Source of the DNA: Peromyscus leucopus
Lineage: Eukaryota; Chordata; Mammalia; Rodentia; Cricetidae
Direction: 5' to 3'
NCBI RefSeq assembly: GCF_004664715.2
Contig: NC_051086.1
Span: 74,179,486 to 74,243,485, forward strand
DNA length: 64,000 nt
The position numbers were made by a program, and so were the translations under genes. Positions 12,201 to 25,390 of the stretch are shown here, piece by piece. The stretch's first letter is position 1. Each line of letters starts with the position of its first letter. The notes under the pieces are model-generated. The model did not search any database. It was given only the letters and a program-made list of their open reading frames with translations, and had not been told where the DNA came from.

Positions 12201-13414
12201 CTTTAGTCTGTCACTGGTTTTTACTGGCATTCCCAGTAGCTTTATCTGCTCTTAATGCACCTGCCTATTTCCTCTCCCACCAAACTACCTTAACTAGTAT
12301 TAGTAACCTGCAGACCTCTGTGTAGACCCCTTTCACCTTCAGTTCTTCTCTTTCTCCATCTCCACACTTACAAGCTTGTATTCCCTCTTTCTGAAAGAGC
12401 CAATTCTTCCTTATCTCCATGTAGGTATATTGTTCTGTTAAGCTGGGAACAGCACCTCCTTCCCGTTCTGCTATTCCAGATATCAGTTTAAAGAACTTGG
12501 CAGAGGATTTGTTTCCTGTCCCTCCAGTGCAACTGCAGATGAGGCCAGGTTTTATTGTTCCCGTGTGTGTGCCTAGCTCCTGTTCCCATGCTTCATATCA
12601 CCTAGCTCATTTTGTAACGGACATCAAAGTCTCTGATTATTTTAACTAGACTGAACCACTGGTCCCTTTGCCTCCTAATGGCAAGGAGTCTGATTTCTTC
12701 ACAGTCATTTCCTTAATGAGATTCACTCAGATATTAATGAATGAATGTTGCCATGATCATTCTGTCACATTCTGTCTGTTTATTATTCCACTGCTATCAA
12801 CTTCACTCCTGACCAAGGTGTGTCTCCTTCTTGGCCCTGTGTATCAGATGATGGATAATATTTTGAAATTTTCAAGTGTTTTCTTTCATTTATAATAACA
12901 TAAAGAAGAAAACTTCTGCAAATATGAAGAAACATTTCATTTAGCTGATCCTAAGATATGTTTAAAATGCATATATAAGCGTTATACATAATATGCATAT
13001 ATTTAGCTATGCACTGTATCTGTTTGCCTGTAAGGGTATATTTCCTCTCCTAGCTCTGAAATTGGAATGCTCCTCACAAACAATGCTATGGTGTACTTGG
13101 CAATATTCTTCCTTGCTACATAAAGAAATGGAATCTCTTGCAGCTATTGTTGTTTAGATTTGATAAATTGAGGAATTCTTATCAAGCTTGTAAGTAAAGA
13201 CAAAGGTCCCATTGACATAGGTGCCCACAGTTAGTCATGGCTCACTTAGGGTGGAAAGCCATATTTCACTTCCAGAGGAGGATATGCTGAGCACATTGCT
13301 GAACTATGATCAAAGCGTTTGGAAACCAGTTCCATTGGTGAACACCGAGGAAGCAGCAGCACCTTGCTACATCACTCTCTTCTCTGTTGTTATATAACAT
13401 GTTACCTTCCTCAA

Positions 13415-13446
13415 GCTAGTTCCTGTACCTCCTTAATTTATTATTA
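13415..13446. repeat. Partner of the 32-bp inverted match
   Basis: Sequence GCTAGTTCCTGTACCTCCTT and following, the reverse complement of 11359-11390. It lies inside the loop between the two 335-bp arms. Confidence 0.85.
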
Positions 13447-14489
13447 ATCTAGAAATGATTGGGACATAGCTTTGAAAACTGAGAAGAGGCTTTATTTGGG
13501 AAGAAATGAAAAAAAGGTATGAGGTGAGTATCATGGATTGTGCCATTGTGCCTTAGAAATGTTAGTTCTGAGATATCTCTAGGAGAGCTACGTGTAGATT
13601 TTCATCAGGAAATTAGGAAACTGACTGTGAAGATGAAGAGGCTGTTGAGGTTAACAGGTTTAGTAATATTCTCTGAAGACTCTAGACTGCAAGGGCCTGG
13701 CTAAGGGAGTGAAAGGGCTTTCAAACTCTCCTATCTCCTTATTCAGAACCTGGTGCATTTGTTCTCAGCGTACAGGCTGCCTAGAGCTCTTAGAGCTAAC
13801 AGAATTCCACTACAGAAGATCTGATGCCCTGGCATCCATAGGTACTGCACACATATGATAAACACAGAAAAATAGGTATGTGTATGCATGCATGTGCGCA
13901 TGCGTGTGGACCCCCCTCCCCCCCACACAGATTTTAAAAATTATAGCCAAGTTAAAGCACACATGAAATTCAGAATAATTAACAATTGATCAGTCTGGCA
14001 TTCTAGTAAGGAAAACTTCGCAGCCTTTGTTTCTATGAATATAACCATCATGTACAAATTCTGTACAGATTATTTTTTTGTATTACTATATTAGATCTGG
14101 TGGGTCAAATCTATAAGACCAGATACTCAGAAAGCTAAGAGAAGAGGATGGCTCAAGTTCTACCTGGACTCCTGAGTGAGTTCAAGGCCAGTCTGGGCAA
14201 CTTAGTGAAACCTTGTCTCAAAAATAAAAGACTACCAAGAGTGATAGGATGCTTGCTTAAAACAGAATCTAGGTTACTTAGCATATTATCAATAAATTCT
14301 TTAAACATTCATCTATTTTGTACTTGCCTATAGCATTCCATCTTATGGAAGTATTAAAAAATAAATGTAAGGAATGGAGAATTACTTATTCTTCTACATT
14401 TTTTTCTAATTGGTTTTCTTCTTTTGCACATGACCTGAACATTAATAACTTCATGCTGCTCTCTAGTGGTAAATGAAGAAAACTGCCCA

Positions 14490-15470
14490 TTAGAAAGATT
14501 TGTCTTTGGATGAGAGTTCTACCACGACAGTTAGGGTGTTTGGCCATCCGATCACCAGAGTAGGTCAGTTCTGGCTTTCTCTCGACCATTGCCAGTAGTC
14601 TATTGCAGAGGTATCATTGCGGATTTCTGGGGACCTCTCTAGCACTTTGCTTCTTCCTATTCTCATGGGTTCTTCATTTATCATGGTCTCTTTTTCCTTG
14701 TTCTCCCTCTCTGTTCTTGATCCAGCTGGGATCTCCTGCTCCCCTAAGCTCTTTCCCTCGACCTTTGCCCTTCATTACCCCCACCCACCCACCCACCTCA
14801 TGTCCAGTTTGCTCATGTAGATCTTATCTATTTCTCTGTCATTGGAGATCCCTGTGCCTTTCTTAGGGTCCTCTTTTCTAGGTAGCCTCCCTGGAGTTGT
14901 GAGTAGCAGTCACAACTAGTCATCACTTGTTTTACATCTAGTATCCTCCTGTGAGTGAGTACATACCATGTTTGTCTTTCTGAGTCTGGGTTACCTCACT
15001 CAGGATGATTTTTTTCTAGATCCATCCATTTGCCTGCAAACCTCATGATGTCATTGTTTTTCTCTGTTGAGTAGTACTCCATTGTGTATATGTACCACAT
15101 TTTATTTGTCCATTCTTCAGTTGAAGGGCATCTAGGTTGTTTCTAGGTTCTGGCTATTACAAATAATGTTGCTATGAACATAGCTGAGCATGTGCCCTTG
15201 TGGTATAATTGAACATTTCTTGGAAATATGCCCAAGAGTGGTATAGCTGGGTCTTGGGGGGAGATTGAGTCTCAATTTTCTAAGAAAGCGCCATATTGAT
15301 TTCCAAAGTGGTTGTACAAGCTTGCATTCCCACTAACAGTGGAGGAGAGTTCCCCTTGCTCCACATCCTGTCCAGCATAAGCTGTCTTCAGTGTTTTTGA
15401 TCTTAGCCATTCTGACAGGTGTAAGGTGGTATCCCAGAGTTGTTTTGATTTGCATTTCCCTGATGATTAG
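14490..15470 (-). mobile_element. LINE-1 5-prime segment, inverted
   Basis: Read on the minus strand this is rodent L1 sequence from the end of ORF2 and the start of the 3-prime UTR. The plus-strand sequence GGTTACCTCACTCAGGATGA and the TTTTGATTTGCATTTCCCTG region are the familiar antisense of this part. It meets a plus-strand L1 3-prime segment at about 15470. A head-to-head arrangement of this kind is the usual product of twin priming. The left boundary is approximate. Confidence 0.75.
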
Positions 15471-15960
15471 GGATGGAGCTCCAGGAGTCCAATCGGTGAG
15501 AAAGAGGAGGGACTGTATGAGCGAGAACTGTTGAGACCATGATTGGAAAAAGCACAGGTACAACTAGCCAAACTAGTGGAAACATATGAACTATGAACCA
15601 ATAGCTGAGGAGCCCCCAACTGGATCAGGCCCTCTGGATAAGTGAGACAGTTGATTAGCTTGAACTGTTTGGGAGGCCCCCAGGCAGTAGGACAGGGACC
15701 TGTCCTTAGTGCATGAGCTGGCTGTTTGGAGCCTGGGGCCTATGCAGGGACACTTTGGTGAGCCTGAGTGAAGAGAGGAGGGGACTGGACCTGCGTGGAC
15801 TGAATCTACTAGGCTAAGCTGAATCCCCAGGGGAGTCCTTGCCCTGGAGGAGATGGGAATGGGGGATGGTCTGGGCGGAGGGGGGGTTGGAGGACAGGGG
15901 AATCCATGGCTGATATGTAAAATTAACTTAAATTATAAAATAAAAAAATTTTAAAAAACA
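15470..15960 (+). mobile_element. LINE-1 3-prime UTR segment
   Basis: Plus-strand L1 3-prime UTR, from GGAGCTCCAGGAGTCCAAT through CCTGTCCTTAGTGCATGAGC to an A-rich end (AAATTATAAAATAAAAAAATT). Together with 14490-15470 it forms one 5-prime-truncated, 5-prime-inverted L1 insertion. Its last ~250 bp lie in the right inverted-repeat arm. Confidence 0.8.
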
Positions 15961-16044
15961 TGGAAAAAAAAGAATGATTTGTTTTTTAGCACACCTCAAC
16001 CAAAAAGAAGGTATATCTTATGAGAATAATTTCTAAATCTGCTA
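15710..16044 (+). repeat. Right arm of perfect 335-bp inverted repeat
   Basis: The exact reverse complement of 11387-11721. It spans the terminal L1 3-prime UTR and about 85 bp of downstream flank (including AGCACACCTCAACCAAAAAG). Because this arm is continuous with the rest of an L1 copy, it is the likely source of the left arm. Confidence 0.9.
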
Positions 16045-16206
16045 TGGTTTACATCAGATAAAAAGTCATTTAAAATTTCTACGTTCAATTTATTAGTCTA
16101 ATTTAAAATATTTATGGAAATAAAAGGGCATAAATTGTTACTTGTTCTAAAAGCAAATTTGTATTATTTACCAGGCCTCTTGAACTCTTACTGCAACCTG
16201 CCCAAA

Positions 16207-16355
16207 GTATCTTAGTTAGCAGGGCATGGTGGCCTTTAATATGAACATTTGAGAGGTTGAATTAGAAGGACTGGCATGAGGTGGAGGCCAGTGTGGGTTA
16301 TGTAGTGAGTTCCAGGTCAGCCAGGTCTAAAACAATTAAAGTTTCTGTCTCAAAC
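16207..16355 (+). mobile_element. B1-like SINE, diverged
   Basis: Contains GGGCATGGTGGCCTTTAAT (7SL-derived 5-prime end) and GAGTTCCAGGTCAGCCAGG, ending in TCTGTCTCAAA. It is old and partly deleted. Confidence 0.6.
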
Positions 16356-16619
16356 AGGTAAGCAAGCAAGCAACTTAAGCTACACTGAATGCCTCCAGTC
16401 TCCCATTCTACCCATCTATATCTCTAAGCTTTAAAACTGAAGTGAGAGTGAATTTCTTAATTTTTACCAAAGGGATTATGGGGGGGGGGCTTGAATTTGT
16501 TTAACATTGAACTATGTTATTTGGCTAATAATTTAACTTGAATAGCTACAATTTTAAATCATTATAATACCTTAAACTGGTAATAACTTAGAACTTAGAA
16601 AGTATATTGGAAAGACGCT

Positions 16620-17035
16620 TAGTATTTCTACTGTGGTAATGAAATATCACAGCCAACAGCAACCTGGGCAGGAAAGGAAAGCATTTATTTTACTTACACT
16701 TCCTGATAGCAGTCCACCACTGAGGAAAGTCAGGGCAGGAACTCAAGCAGAGCAGGAACTTGGAGGCAGAAACTGATGCAGAGGCCATAGAGGAGTGCTT
16801 CTAACCTGGCTTGTTCCTTGTGGCTTGCTCAGCCTGCTTTCTTACAGCACTCAGAACCACCAGTCCAAGGGTGTCCCCACCCATGATGGCAGGTACCTTT
16901 ATATATCAATCACTAATTAAGAAAATGCCCTAGCTTTCCTATACCCTGATCTATGGAGGCAATTTCTCAATTGAGTTTTTCCCCTCTCATACTATTAAAG
17001 TTGCTTGTGTCAAGCTGACATAAAATGAGCCAGCA
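16620..17035 (-). mobile_element. Rodent interspersed repeat, same family as 26971 and 32376
   Basis: The reverse complement reads TGTCAGCTTGACACAAGCAA at one end, GCTGAGCAAGCCACAAGGAA in the middle and a TATTTCATTACC-type end, matching the family at 26971-27373 and 32376-32775. I do not assign a family name. The terminal sequences suggest a non-autonomous DNA transposon or LTR-like element. Confidence 0.6.
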
Positions 17036-17932
17036 CAGATGCCTTGTGAAATAAACAAACCTGAAACAGCTCAACTATGACAATGATTTTGGTGAAACCT
17101 ATTTTCCTTTGTGAGGAAATAAAATCCAATTGAAAAGATAAACTGTTTGCTCTGTGTCTGCAGTGGGAGAAGGGCAAGGTGGAATTATTTAATGAAGCCC
17201 CCAAAGAATAATTCTAAGAAGAAACTTAGAAGATCCTTTATCAAGATATCTAGGTTGACATAAATAAAACCTCAAAGGGGTGATCATGCCAATAACAGAG
17301 CAAGTTTTTTTTAATGAAGTTGCTGGAGTTTTGTTTAAAATTTGGCCCTGAGTTTTTTAGCCACCAGACAGAGAAATGGGTGCTCCATCACACACTTTGT
17401 ATATGAAGGATGAGATCAAGAAAAAAAGACTGGACAGTGTCTGCTCTTAATTCTAGACCTAGTTTCTCATGCAGATGCTGAATGCAGCCTCTTGAGGACA
17501 AATAAGAAGGTCAACCAGTGAGTCAATGAGAAGAATTAGTGTAAATCAGCATACGAGACTGTTCAGTTTGCTGGTTTCCTTTCCTTTTGCATTTAGGAAG
17601 CCAAAGAGATACAGTTCAAGGTCAGGTGACCAATGTCATCCAAACTTATCAGGCAACAGGCAACATGATTTCAGATATAAGTTCTCTGGACTCTGCTTCG
17701 GAGAGGATTTGAACAGCACGTAACTAAACAACCTTTAGTTAGAGTCTGACATATTTATTATTGGCATACTTGGAGAATTTATTTATATGTTAGGGCAAAA
17801 GTCTTTGAAGGTAATGGTCCCTCTTGTGTCTTTCATTGAGGACAATCAACTCATATAAAAAAATTTACTAAAGGACGAAAACAAATCTTACCACTGGTGG
17901 GTTTTTGTCATCACTGATTGTTTTATTTTTAC

Positions 17933-18065
17933 CTTGTAACAGTCGCCTCCAGGAATGACTTCCTGAATATATACCAACGGTCCTTCATTTCTGTTAATTC
18001 CGCCCAGGATCTTTAAACCTAGGCCTGTTTCCTTAGTAACTGTAATCACTCGAAAGGCAGGATCC
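17933..18065 (-). CDS. STXBP4: STXBP4 exon, N-terminal half of PDZ domain
   Basis: A 133-bp exon (acceptor TATCCTAG, donor GTAAAA). Its first base completes Lys16 and it then encodes residues 17-60. It includes TGLGLKILGGINRNEGP, the carboxylate-binding GLGL loop of the PDZ domain, and VYIQEVIPGGDCYK. The domain mediates peptide-ligand binding in STXBP4. The reading frame joins precisely to 20018-20145 and 7996-8102. Confidence 0.95.
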
Positions 18066-20017
18066 CTAGGATAAAATATGTTAGCACTCATAGGTTAGGC
18101 TAGAGATCTCTACACAGAGTTTTCTTTCAGCTATTTGTTAGATCAAATTGTCAGATCTATATAACCCAAAACAGTTTATGCCTACTAGCAACGACATTTG
18201 AAGAGTATCACAAAGAAGAAGTCAAATGATTTTTTCAGTATTTTAAATCCTCACATAAAACATAAAACAGTGACAGCAGTATGCCTATTTCTTAGGAATA
18301 CAAGAAAAGCGGTTTTTAAACATTGTTTAAGTAAATTCAGGGATTAACTAAAAAAGGGCCTGAGATTCATTTTTTTTAAACTGTTTATAAGATTGGCTCT
18401 AAAACCAAATGTTTTAATGTATCAGGTAAACAACTTCATGTTTGTAGGTACTTACAGCAAAATAAATTTACTTCGATGTGGATCTCAAAAAAGTTAGCCT
18501 TTTAATTTAGGAAGAGGATTTTATTGTTACAAAGCACTTGCTTCAGCTGTAATTTCTGCCACACATGAGAAATGCCACCAAAAAAGGACTGTCAGAAGAA
18601 TTCTATAAAAGGTATGTCACCAATTTGTATTTCTGAACATGTTGGTCAAATAAAACTTAAGCAAAGTTAAAAACAAAGCGGGCTTCATGCTTCCACATTA
18701 CTTACTGAGACCCATGCTAATACATTTAATATTTATAATCCTTTATTCTAGTTATTTACATACACACGCACACACACACTTCCATTTTAGATTATTCTAG
18801 AGAGTGGAATATATACATACATACATACATATATACATATGTCTATATATATTTCTGTATATCTACATGTGTATATATTTTCTTATGCAAAAAGGAGAAC
18901 TGAAAAGAATTAAATAAAACAATGATTATCTATAGGAAGACAGAGGGCACAGGAAAGGACAAGGATTAGAGGAGACCTTCCTACTTGAACCTTGTAAAAT
19001 ATATGTTATATGTTTACAAAATATTTGCCAGCTTCTTTGGTTGCTGTCCACATGCTACTTGGTAAGGGGCCTCTCTACAGGTCATCGTTATCTTTACTAC
19101 TTGAATCTGGCCTTGCCTATTGGATTACTTTGGTCCACAGGACACCAGCAAAATCAAAAGTGAGGAAGACAGATGTTTGTAAAGCACTTATACTGCCTGC
19201 TAGGAACCGTTCTGCCAGTGTTTGTCAAGGCCCAAGTTAGTCTCCTGAAGGATGAAAGGTTAGATGAAAGGAAGTGAGTTCAGCCACCCAGCCTTGGGGC
19301 TGAGGTGTTGGACGCTGGCATGCCATCTATTGCCCACCAGAATCTCTCGCCAGCCCATAGAACTATAAGGAAAAAAGAAATGCTTATTGTTTTAAGACAT
19401 CTGGGGATGGTTAATCAGCAAAATTGAATCTTATATAAATTCAAAAGTGTCAAACCAGATTAAAAAACAAAAACAGAAAAACAAACCCTCACAATCCATA
19501 CAAGGAATTTTAAAGAGAACACAGGGTTTACTCTGGGTGGTGATTTATATTTTACTATGGTTTGGAGGTGTCTCCCAAAGGCCTCTATGTTAAAAGGCTT
19601 GGAGTGCTTTTGAGAAATTACTGGTGGTACCTTTAAGAGGCAGGGCCTAGTTCCAGGGCAATAGATCACTGGGGGAATGGCAAGTGATGCTGAGATCTGC
19701 CTCTTGGCCACTATGCTGTGAAGAGACCAGCGGATATATGATGTTGCTGTGTCTCCACAGGCTCAGAGAAAACAAGTGAACACATACCAAAAACTGAGCC
19801 AAGAGCCTTTCAGATTTCAGAGTTGATTATCTCAGGTGTTGATTATCTCAGGTTGTTATCTCAGGAGACTCACTACAACACACCAAAGCCCCAGTAATAC
19901 AATGTGTTCCTCTACTCATTACTCAATATTGCTTGCCTAGGCCACAAAGCTACAAAACCAAACCAAACCTAATAGTGTACCCATTTCAAAACATATTAAA
20001 TTACATTGAAAACTTAC
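18066..20017 (-). other. STXBP4 intron (start-codon exon to PDZ exon)
   Basis: A 1.95-kb intron. It holds CA/TATA-rich simple sequence (18760-18870) and an old MaLR/MLT-like fragment around 19545-19800 (ACTATGGTTTGGAGGTGTCTC; GAGGCAGGGCCTAGTTCC). No coding sequence is recognised. Confidence 0.65.
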
Positions 20018-20145
20018 TTTTCAAGTAGGCTGGAAGATGTTGCAGCAGATGTATATTTATGCATGCTTTCACCACAGTTGCCTTGGATTTAACAGCTGTG
20101 TAAATGAAGAACTTGAGGAGTCTAAATAGTCTTCTTTTCTTCAGA
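20018..20145 (-). CDS. STXBP4: STXBP4 first coding exon
   Basis: A 128-bp exon on the minus strand, with acceptor CTGTTATTCCAG just above 20145 and donor GTAAGT below 20018. It contains 81 bp of 5-prime UTR and the start codon at 20064-20062. The 15 codons MHKYTSAATSSSLLE plus AA, completed to Lys by the next exon, align with the human N-terminus, which has the same length and ends SLLEK. An in-frame TAG upstream within the exon supports this start. Confidence 0.9.
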
Positions 20146-21964
20146 CTGGAATAACAGAAAATAATTTTTCAAGTCTTAGAACATTTCAATGTTGTTCCAA
20201 TGTCACATAAAGACATTATATATACTTGGCAATAGACAACATATGCCCGTGTATTTCTATTCATGTATTTATCATCGGCTATGACATTTTAGTCATTAAT
20301 GCAACATCTGAAGCATCAAGACAGATCTCTATACAGACAGATGGACCTATCCCTACATCACTGTGAACATATTAAATCCATTCTCTTTAGTACAGGTGAT
20401 GAATACAGTGATGTTTTCAGCAGTGATTACAACTTCTATAAGTGATAAACTTAAAAATGCAAAAGACTGGAAAGTGTCTCCTGTGAGCACAAGGCTATGG
20501 AGCTCACAGTCAGGAAAATAATTATACAATATACTTGAAGAAAACAGAAATTCCTATCTCACCAATTCCCCCCAAGGGTCTTCTTGCAGATTCTATATGA
20601 CTCCAGCTCATATTACTCCATTTCACGTGCTTCTTAAACACTTTCCTATGAAAAGGAAAAAGACATGGTTTTAATGTCTTATATAACTCTGCAGAGAATA
20701 ATACAGAATTGCTTAATTAAAACAAACTACATTCAAGCAGAGTTGCTACCTGTGAGTGAGAAATATGAATGAAGCTGAGGAACTTCCCTTCAACACCATG
20801 AATGCATACTACATGTAATTCTTTAGCTCTCACACAAGTGTACTCCTGGGAGGGAGAGAAAATCCATTTTAAGGTCAAAGTGTCAATTTAACCAAAATGC
20901 AGGTTTTGCTTAAAATTTTTTTTTTAATGTGTGACATGGCATAATTGATCGAATACAGTCAATACTTGACGGTTGAAAACCACACCTGGACCATTCTGTA
21001 CAATCCTCTTAACTAAAGTAGTGAGTGAGGAGATTCAGAGGCATTGTGCTTTCCACACTGATGCATAGTGCTTGCTTCCTCAGCTAGAACTTGGGCTTTG
21101 GAGCCTACAGAAGAGATCTTGGCACTCATTACTCAAGGAGGGATCCTAGTGAGGCTTCCAGGCTTCCCTAAGTCTCAGCTTCATTGATACAACAGGCCCC
21201 ATGATAGCAGCAATGTTTCCACCAGTGTACACACATGTAGTAGAAACTTACCAAACTGTTCCATTTATCTTACTGTTTGCTGTAAATCAATTACAGAGTC
21301 AGAAAACTAAAACCAGGGGCTTTATCCTACCTTTCCCCCAACCACTCCATACAAACGGAAAGGGCCTTGGACAAAGAACCAACAATCAATCTTTAGGAAG
21401 CTTGGCAAAGAGTTATACTCCCTGGGCGTTAACAACATAGCTCAGCTTCCCAGCACCTACAGTAGCAAGTGGGACACTGGAGGCACTCAGATCATGAGTG
21501 GCCAGAGAAATGATGCCACCAAGACACCGCACTGTCATCAGCAAAACTCCAGTGGCAAGAAAGTTACTCAGTACTCCCCCTAAGGAAAGGAGATGATGAC
21601 TTGAAGGAAGAGCTCTGATTAATACTGACTTGGAGTCTGGAGCCACTGGAGCCATAGAGTTCAAGTCTAAGAGTGTTTGCACGGACTTTTCAATTGCTTT
21701 AATAATGCAGCACAGGACAGTCACAGCCCTCAAGAAAGGGCTGTGTTCAGATATAAAGTAAGAATAGCTACTGTTATCGACACCATGTGACAAAGATTAT
21801 ATGAACTATTTCAGATGCATTTATTTTATTTTATATCACAGAAAATGTAATAGATGTAAGTTGAAGAATCAAGTGCAAATTACAATTTTGCCAGAAGTCA
21901 ACTAGTCTTTTGGCACCATCTCATACTAATGGAGAAATAACAATACCTAGCCCAAAGGGCAATA

Positions 21965-22030
21965 TGAAAAAGGAAGGGAGAAAGGGAGGAAGGGAGGAAG
22001 GAGGAAAGAAAGAAAGAAAGGAAAAGAAAA
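21965..22030. repeat. GGAA/GAAA purine-rich simple repeat
   Basis: Imperfect GGGA/GGAA units passing into GAAA units. Confidence 0.85.
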
Positions 22031-22891
22031 TCCCAGTGTCTGTCTACCGGCTACTAAAGTGACTAAGATCCCCATCTAGTGGTGGTTTGTCCTCATAGGA
22101 CATAGGTCCTCAAGTCTCCCTGGAACACATCCAAATCTATACTGGATTTCACATAATGCCAAAATTGGCATTTTAAAAGAAATTCTATTTCAAAATGTTA
22201 AAATGTAAGTGTCCCAAATTATTTCACTCACCTAAACATGCTGAGCAGTGCATTACTCGGTTACAGATGAACAAGAAGCAGAAGCTAGCCTCAGAGAAAC
22301 AGATGCCAGAAGGTGAGTGTGTGCTGACAGTGGTGGACACAGGACACTGAGGAAGTATGGAGGAAACAGGCCTACCCCAGAATCCGGAGCCATCACCTAA
22401 CAGCAATAGAGCCAGGGGGGCCACTGGAAGTTTTCTCTCCCAGGAGCCTCACAAGGCAAACAATATTCATTTAATTTTTACACAAAAGTTAGAGAAACCA
22501 TATGACTTAACTATTATCACAAGCCAGGTGCAAAGTGTTACTTAAATTATTTTTCCTAGCATTCAAATCCAAGCCTTTTCTACTCTAGCATGCTATGAAA
22601 TAAACTTATATGGAAAAGGTCATTCTCAATCCCGCCCAAACTGGATGCATGTTAACAAGAGTAACATATTACCTTTTTACATGAAGACACCAGTATGGAA
22701 ATTCGCTTAATAGCATGAGTTTGATCTTATCCATCCAAAGGGTAGGGTGTGTGTGTGACTCATTAATGCAGCTCTGTGAATTATTAATGCAGCTCTGTGA
22801 ATGTGGGTGCACATAGGTACATGGTGCCTCTAATTGGAAATCAATGTCAGGTCAGGTGTCTCTCCTTCCCTGCTTTCTCCCTTTAATTTTT

Positions 22892-22944
22892 CCCTCCCTT
22901 CCTTCCTTCCTTCCTTCCTTCCTTCCTTCCTTCCTTCCTTCCTT
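22892..22944. repeat. (TTCC)n microsatellite
   Basis: About 12 tetranucleotide units in a polypyrimidine tract. Confidence 0.95.
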
Positions 22945-23199
22945 TCTTGCTTTCTTGTTGTTTGACAGCATATTTTGGTGAATCTGAAACTGACCAGTTC
23001 AGCTAGGCTAGCTGGCCAGTGAGCTTTAGGGCTGTGATAATAAGAGTAGACTGCATTGTGGGAATCCAGTCTCAGGACTTCCTGCTTGCATGGTAGGCAT
23101 TTTACTGACTAAACTATCCCCCCAACCAAATCCAAGATTTTTTTTTAAATTTATTTTTTATGTATGCTCCTTCTCCCATGCTTGCTTACTACCTTTTTT

Positions 23200-23490
23200 A
23201 AAAATTTACTTATGCATGTGTAGTGTATGCATGTGTAGTGTCAGTGTGTTTGTGTGGTATGTGCACATGTGAGTGTGCAGCAAGTACCTGTGGAGAGGTT
23301 TATATCAGGTGTGTTCCTTAATCATTTGCTATCTTCCCTTTTGAGGCGGGGTCTCCTACTGAACCTGGGGATCACTGATCTGATAGAGAGATTTGCCTCT
23401 CTATCTCCTCAGCATGGGGATGTCCAAAGGATGCCATCACACTAGACTTTTTATGTGGGGACTGGGGCTTACCAACTGAGCCATCATTCC
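23200..23490 (-). mobile_element. B3/B4-type SINE
   Basis: Ends with CTTACCAACTGAGCCATCAT, the reverse of a tRNA-like SINE head, and contains the GGGTCTCCTACTGAACCTGG antisense body. Confidence 0.55.
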
Positions 23491-25099
23491 AGCCCTGTTC
23501 CCCGTTCTTTTATAGAAGCTTGCAAGCTTTTTAATCAATAGAGGTCCCAGCAATGTTACACACAAGTCACACATATGTCCCCACCACCTTGACAGAAAGA
23601 CACAGAAGTAAAACATTTTTTTCTTTTATTAAAAAATATAAGCACTCAGTGAAAATATATTGTTTATCTAGCTTTCTAAGTCAGAAGAGAGGAAAGATTA
23701 GGTCAGCAAAACCAGAAACTGGAACACTACAGAATAGCATTTTGTTTTATAAGATTAATTTATTTCAAAAAACTAGGCTTTGCTTTGATATATCAATCTC
23801 TTCTCTCACAACTTAATTAAACTATAATAATCAGAAATCTTGTCAGATAAAAAAAATCCGCCCATTGTGCATATAATCTTTGATTAACACTTGGTAATTC
23901 AGAGTCTCAATAATTTTTAAAATGAGATATTTTACTATATTAAAAGAACTAAACAGTAAAATAAGTAGACATAAAATATACCAGAAATTATAGTAAATAT
24001 TAACAGGATGAAATTACCAGGTATGCCATAATGAAATTGATACAAATTTCAACTACTCCCCCCAAATAGTGCCATTTATTCTAAATGTCACCAACATGAT
24101 TAATTTCTAAAGATTTTTGAAGTCTTCTTAATGAAAATTGTGTCTTAAGGAAGCTAGAGGCTTTTACTTCCTTTTATTTGCTTTTAGAACCATTTTAGTT
24201 AAAAAAAAAAACTGCTTATTTTGCCATTTTCTATTTATTGTTTTTTCTGTTCAATATCCCTCCATCAGCACTAAAACTGCAAATGCATTTTTCTCTCTCT
24301 GTTTTTGGTTATGGGTGTTTTTATGTAAACACGTGGCTATATTCACTGATTTTTGATGGTTTCTGTATTTAAGTTTGAACTGGATACTCCTTTCCCACTC
24401 CAAGGTAAATAAGTCAGTTCCATGTATTTTTTGGGGGGAATTTTATGACTTCATTGACAAATCCTTGCTAACCATCTTAGGATGACTGGAAAGGACAGAC
24501 CCAAGACTGACTCTTCTCCTTGGAAGATCATCCACATGTCTGATCACACTTCCAAACGGTTTGCCACTCTGATTTGAGATGTAGCCTTCATTCACAAACT
24601 GATTATTGCATTTGGATCAGTTCTTGTCATTTTCATTTGATTTCATTCATTAGCTTATTTATTCATGCACTAAAATTAATTTATTGTAATTAATAGGCTT
24701 TATAACATGTTCCTACATCTGGTAGAACCAATTTTCCCTTGTTATTTTATTTAGCAACTTTTCTTAGCTGTTTTGGGTTTTTATATGTACATATTAATTC
24801 AAATTTTCCATAATTAAAAAACAAAGCAATGATATTTGTTAGAAAGTCATACTAGACTTATAAATTGAGAAGGTATGAAAATCATTCTAGACTTGTAAAT
24901 TGAGAAAATATTAGTACCTATTTTCATAACATTATTTTGAGTCAAAGAACTTAGTATATCTTTTGTTTATATCTTCTTTTGTGACTTCCTATAGGATTCT
25001 AAATTCTATAGGATTGTTATCATAACAATCTTGTACAATTTTGTTATTTTTTCAATACTTTCTTTCTCTTTTCAACTTAAGTAAAAACCCCTTAAAAAT

Positions 25100-25390
25100 C
25101 TAATTGGTGGGTCAAGCATGAGGACCCGAGTTCCATCCCCAGCACCCACATAAAAGCTGAGTACCATTGTAATCCCAGTGCTACGGAACTTGAGAAGGGA
25201 GGGTCATTGAGGTTAGCTGGCCAGCAAGTATAGCAAATCTGTGAACTCCAGTTTCATTAAGAGATCTGGTCTCAAAACTAAGGTAAAGAATGATAGAGTA
25301 CACCTGATGGCAACTTTTAGCACCCCCAGTATAGCCATGAACACACTTATGTATGCTCATTCACATGTGTACACACATGAATACACACAT
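25100..25390 (+). mobile_element. B3-type SINE
   Basis: The GAGTTCCATCCCCAGCACCC segment (B-box-containing tRNA-derived head) is followed by a diverged body. Confidence 0.6.

Larger units (their letters stand above)
8103..17932 (-). other. STXBP4 intron between the two PDZ exons
   Basis: A 9.8-kb intron with no other gene recognised. It holds a degenerate CA/TA-rich tract (8519-8670), a possible old MaLR-like fragment near 9090-9420, the 335-bp inverted repeat with the L1 copies, a TC/TG microsatellite, and SINE fragments. Open frames such as 10843-11178 have no recognisable homology. Confidence 0.7.
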
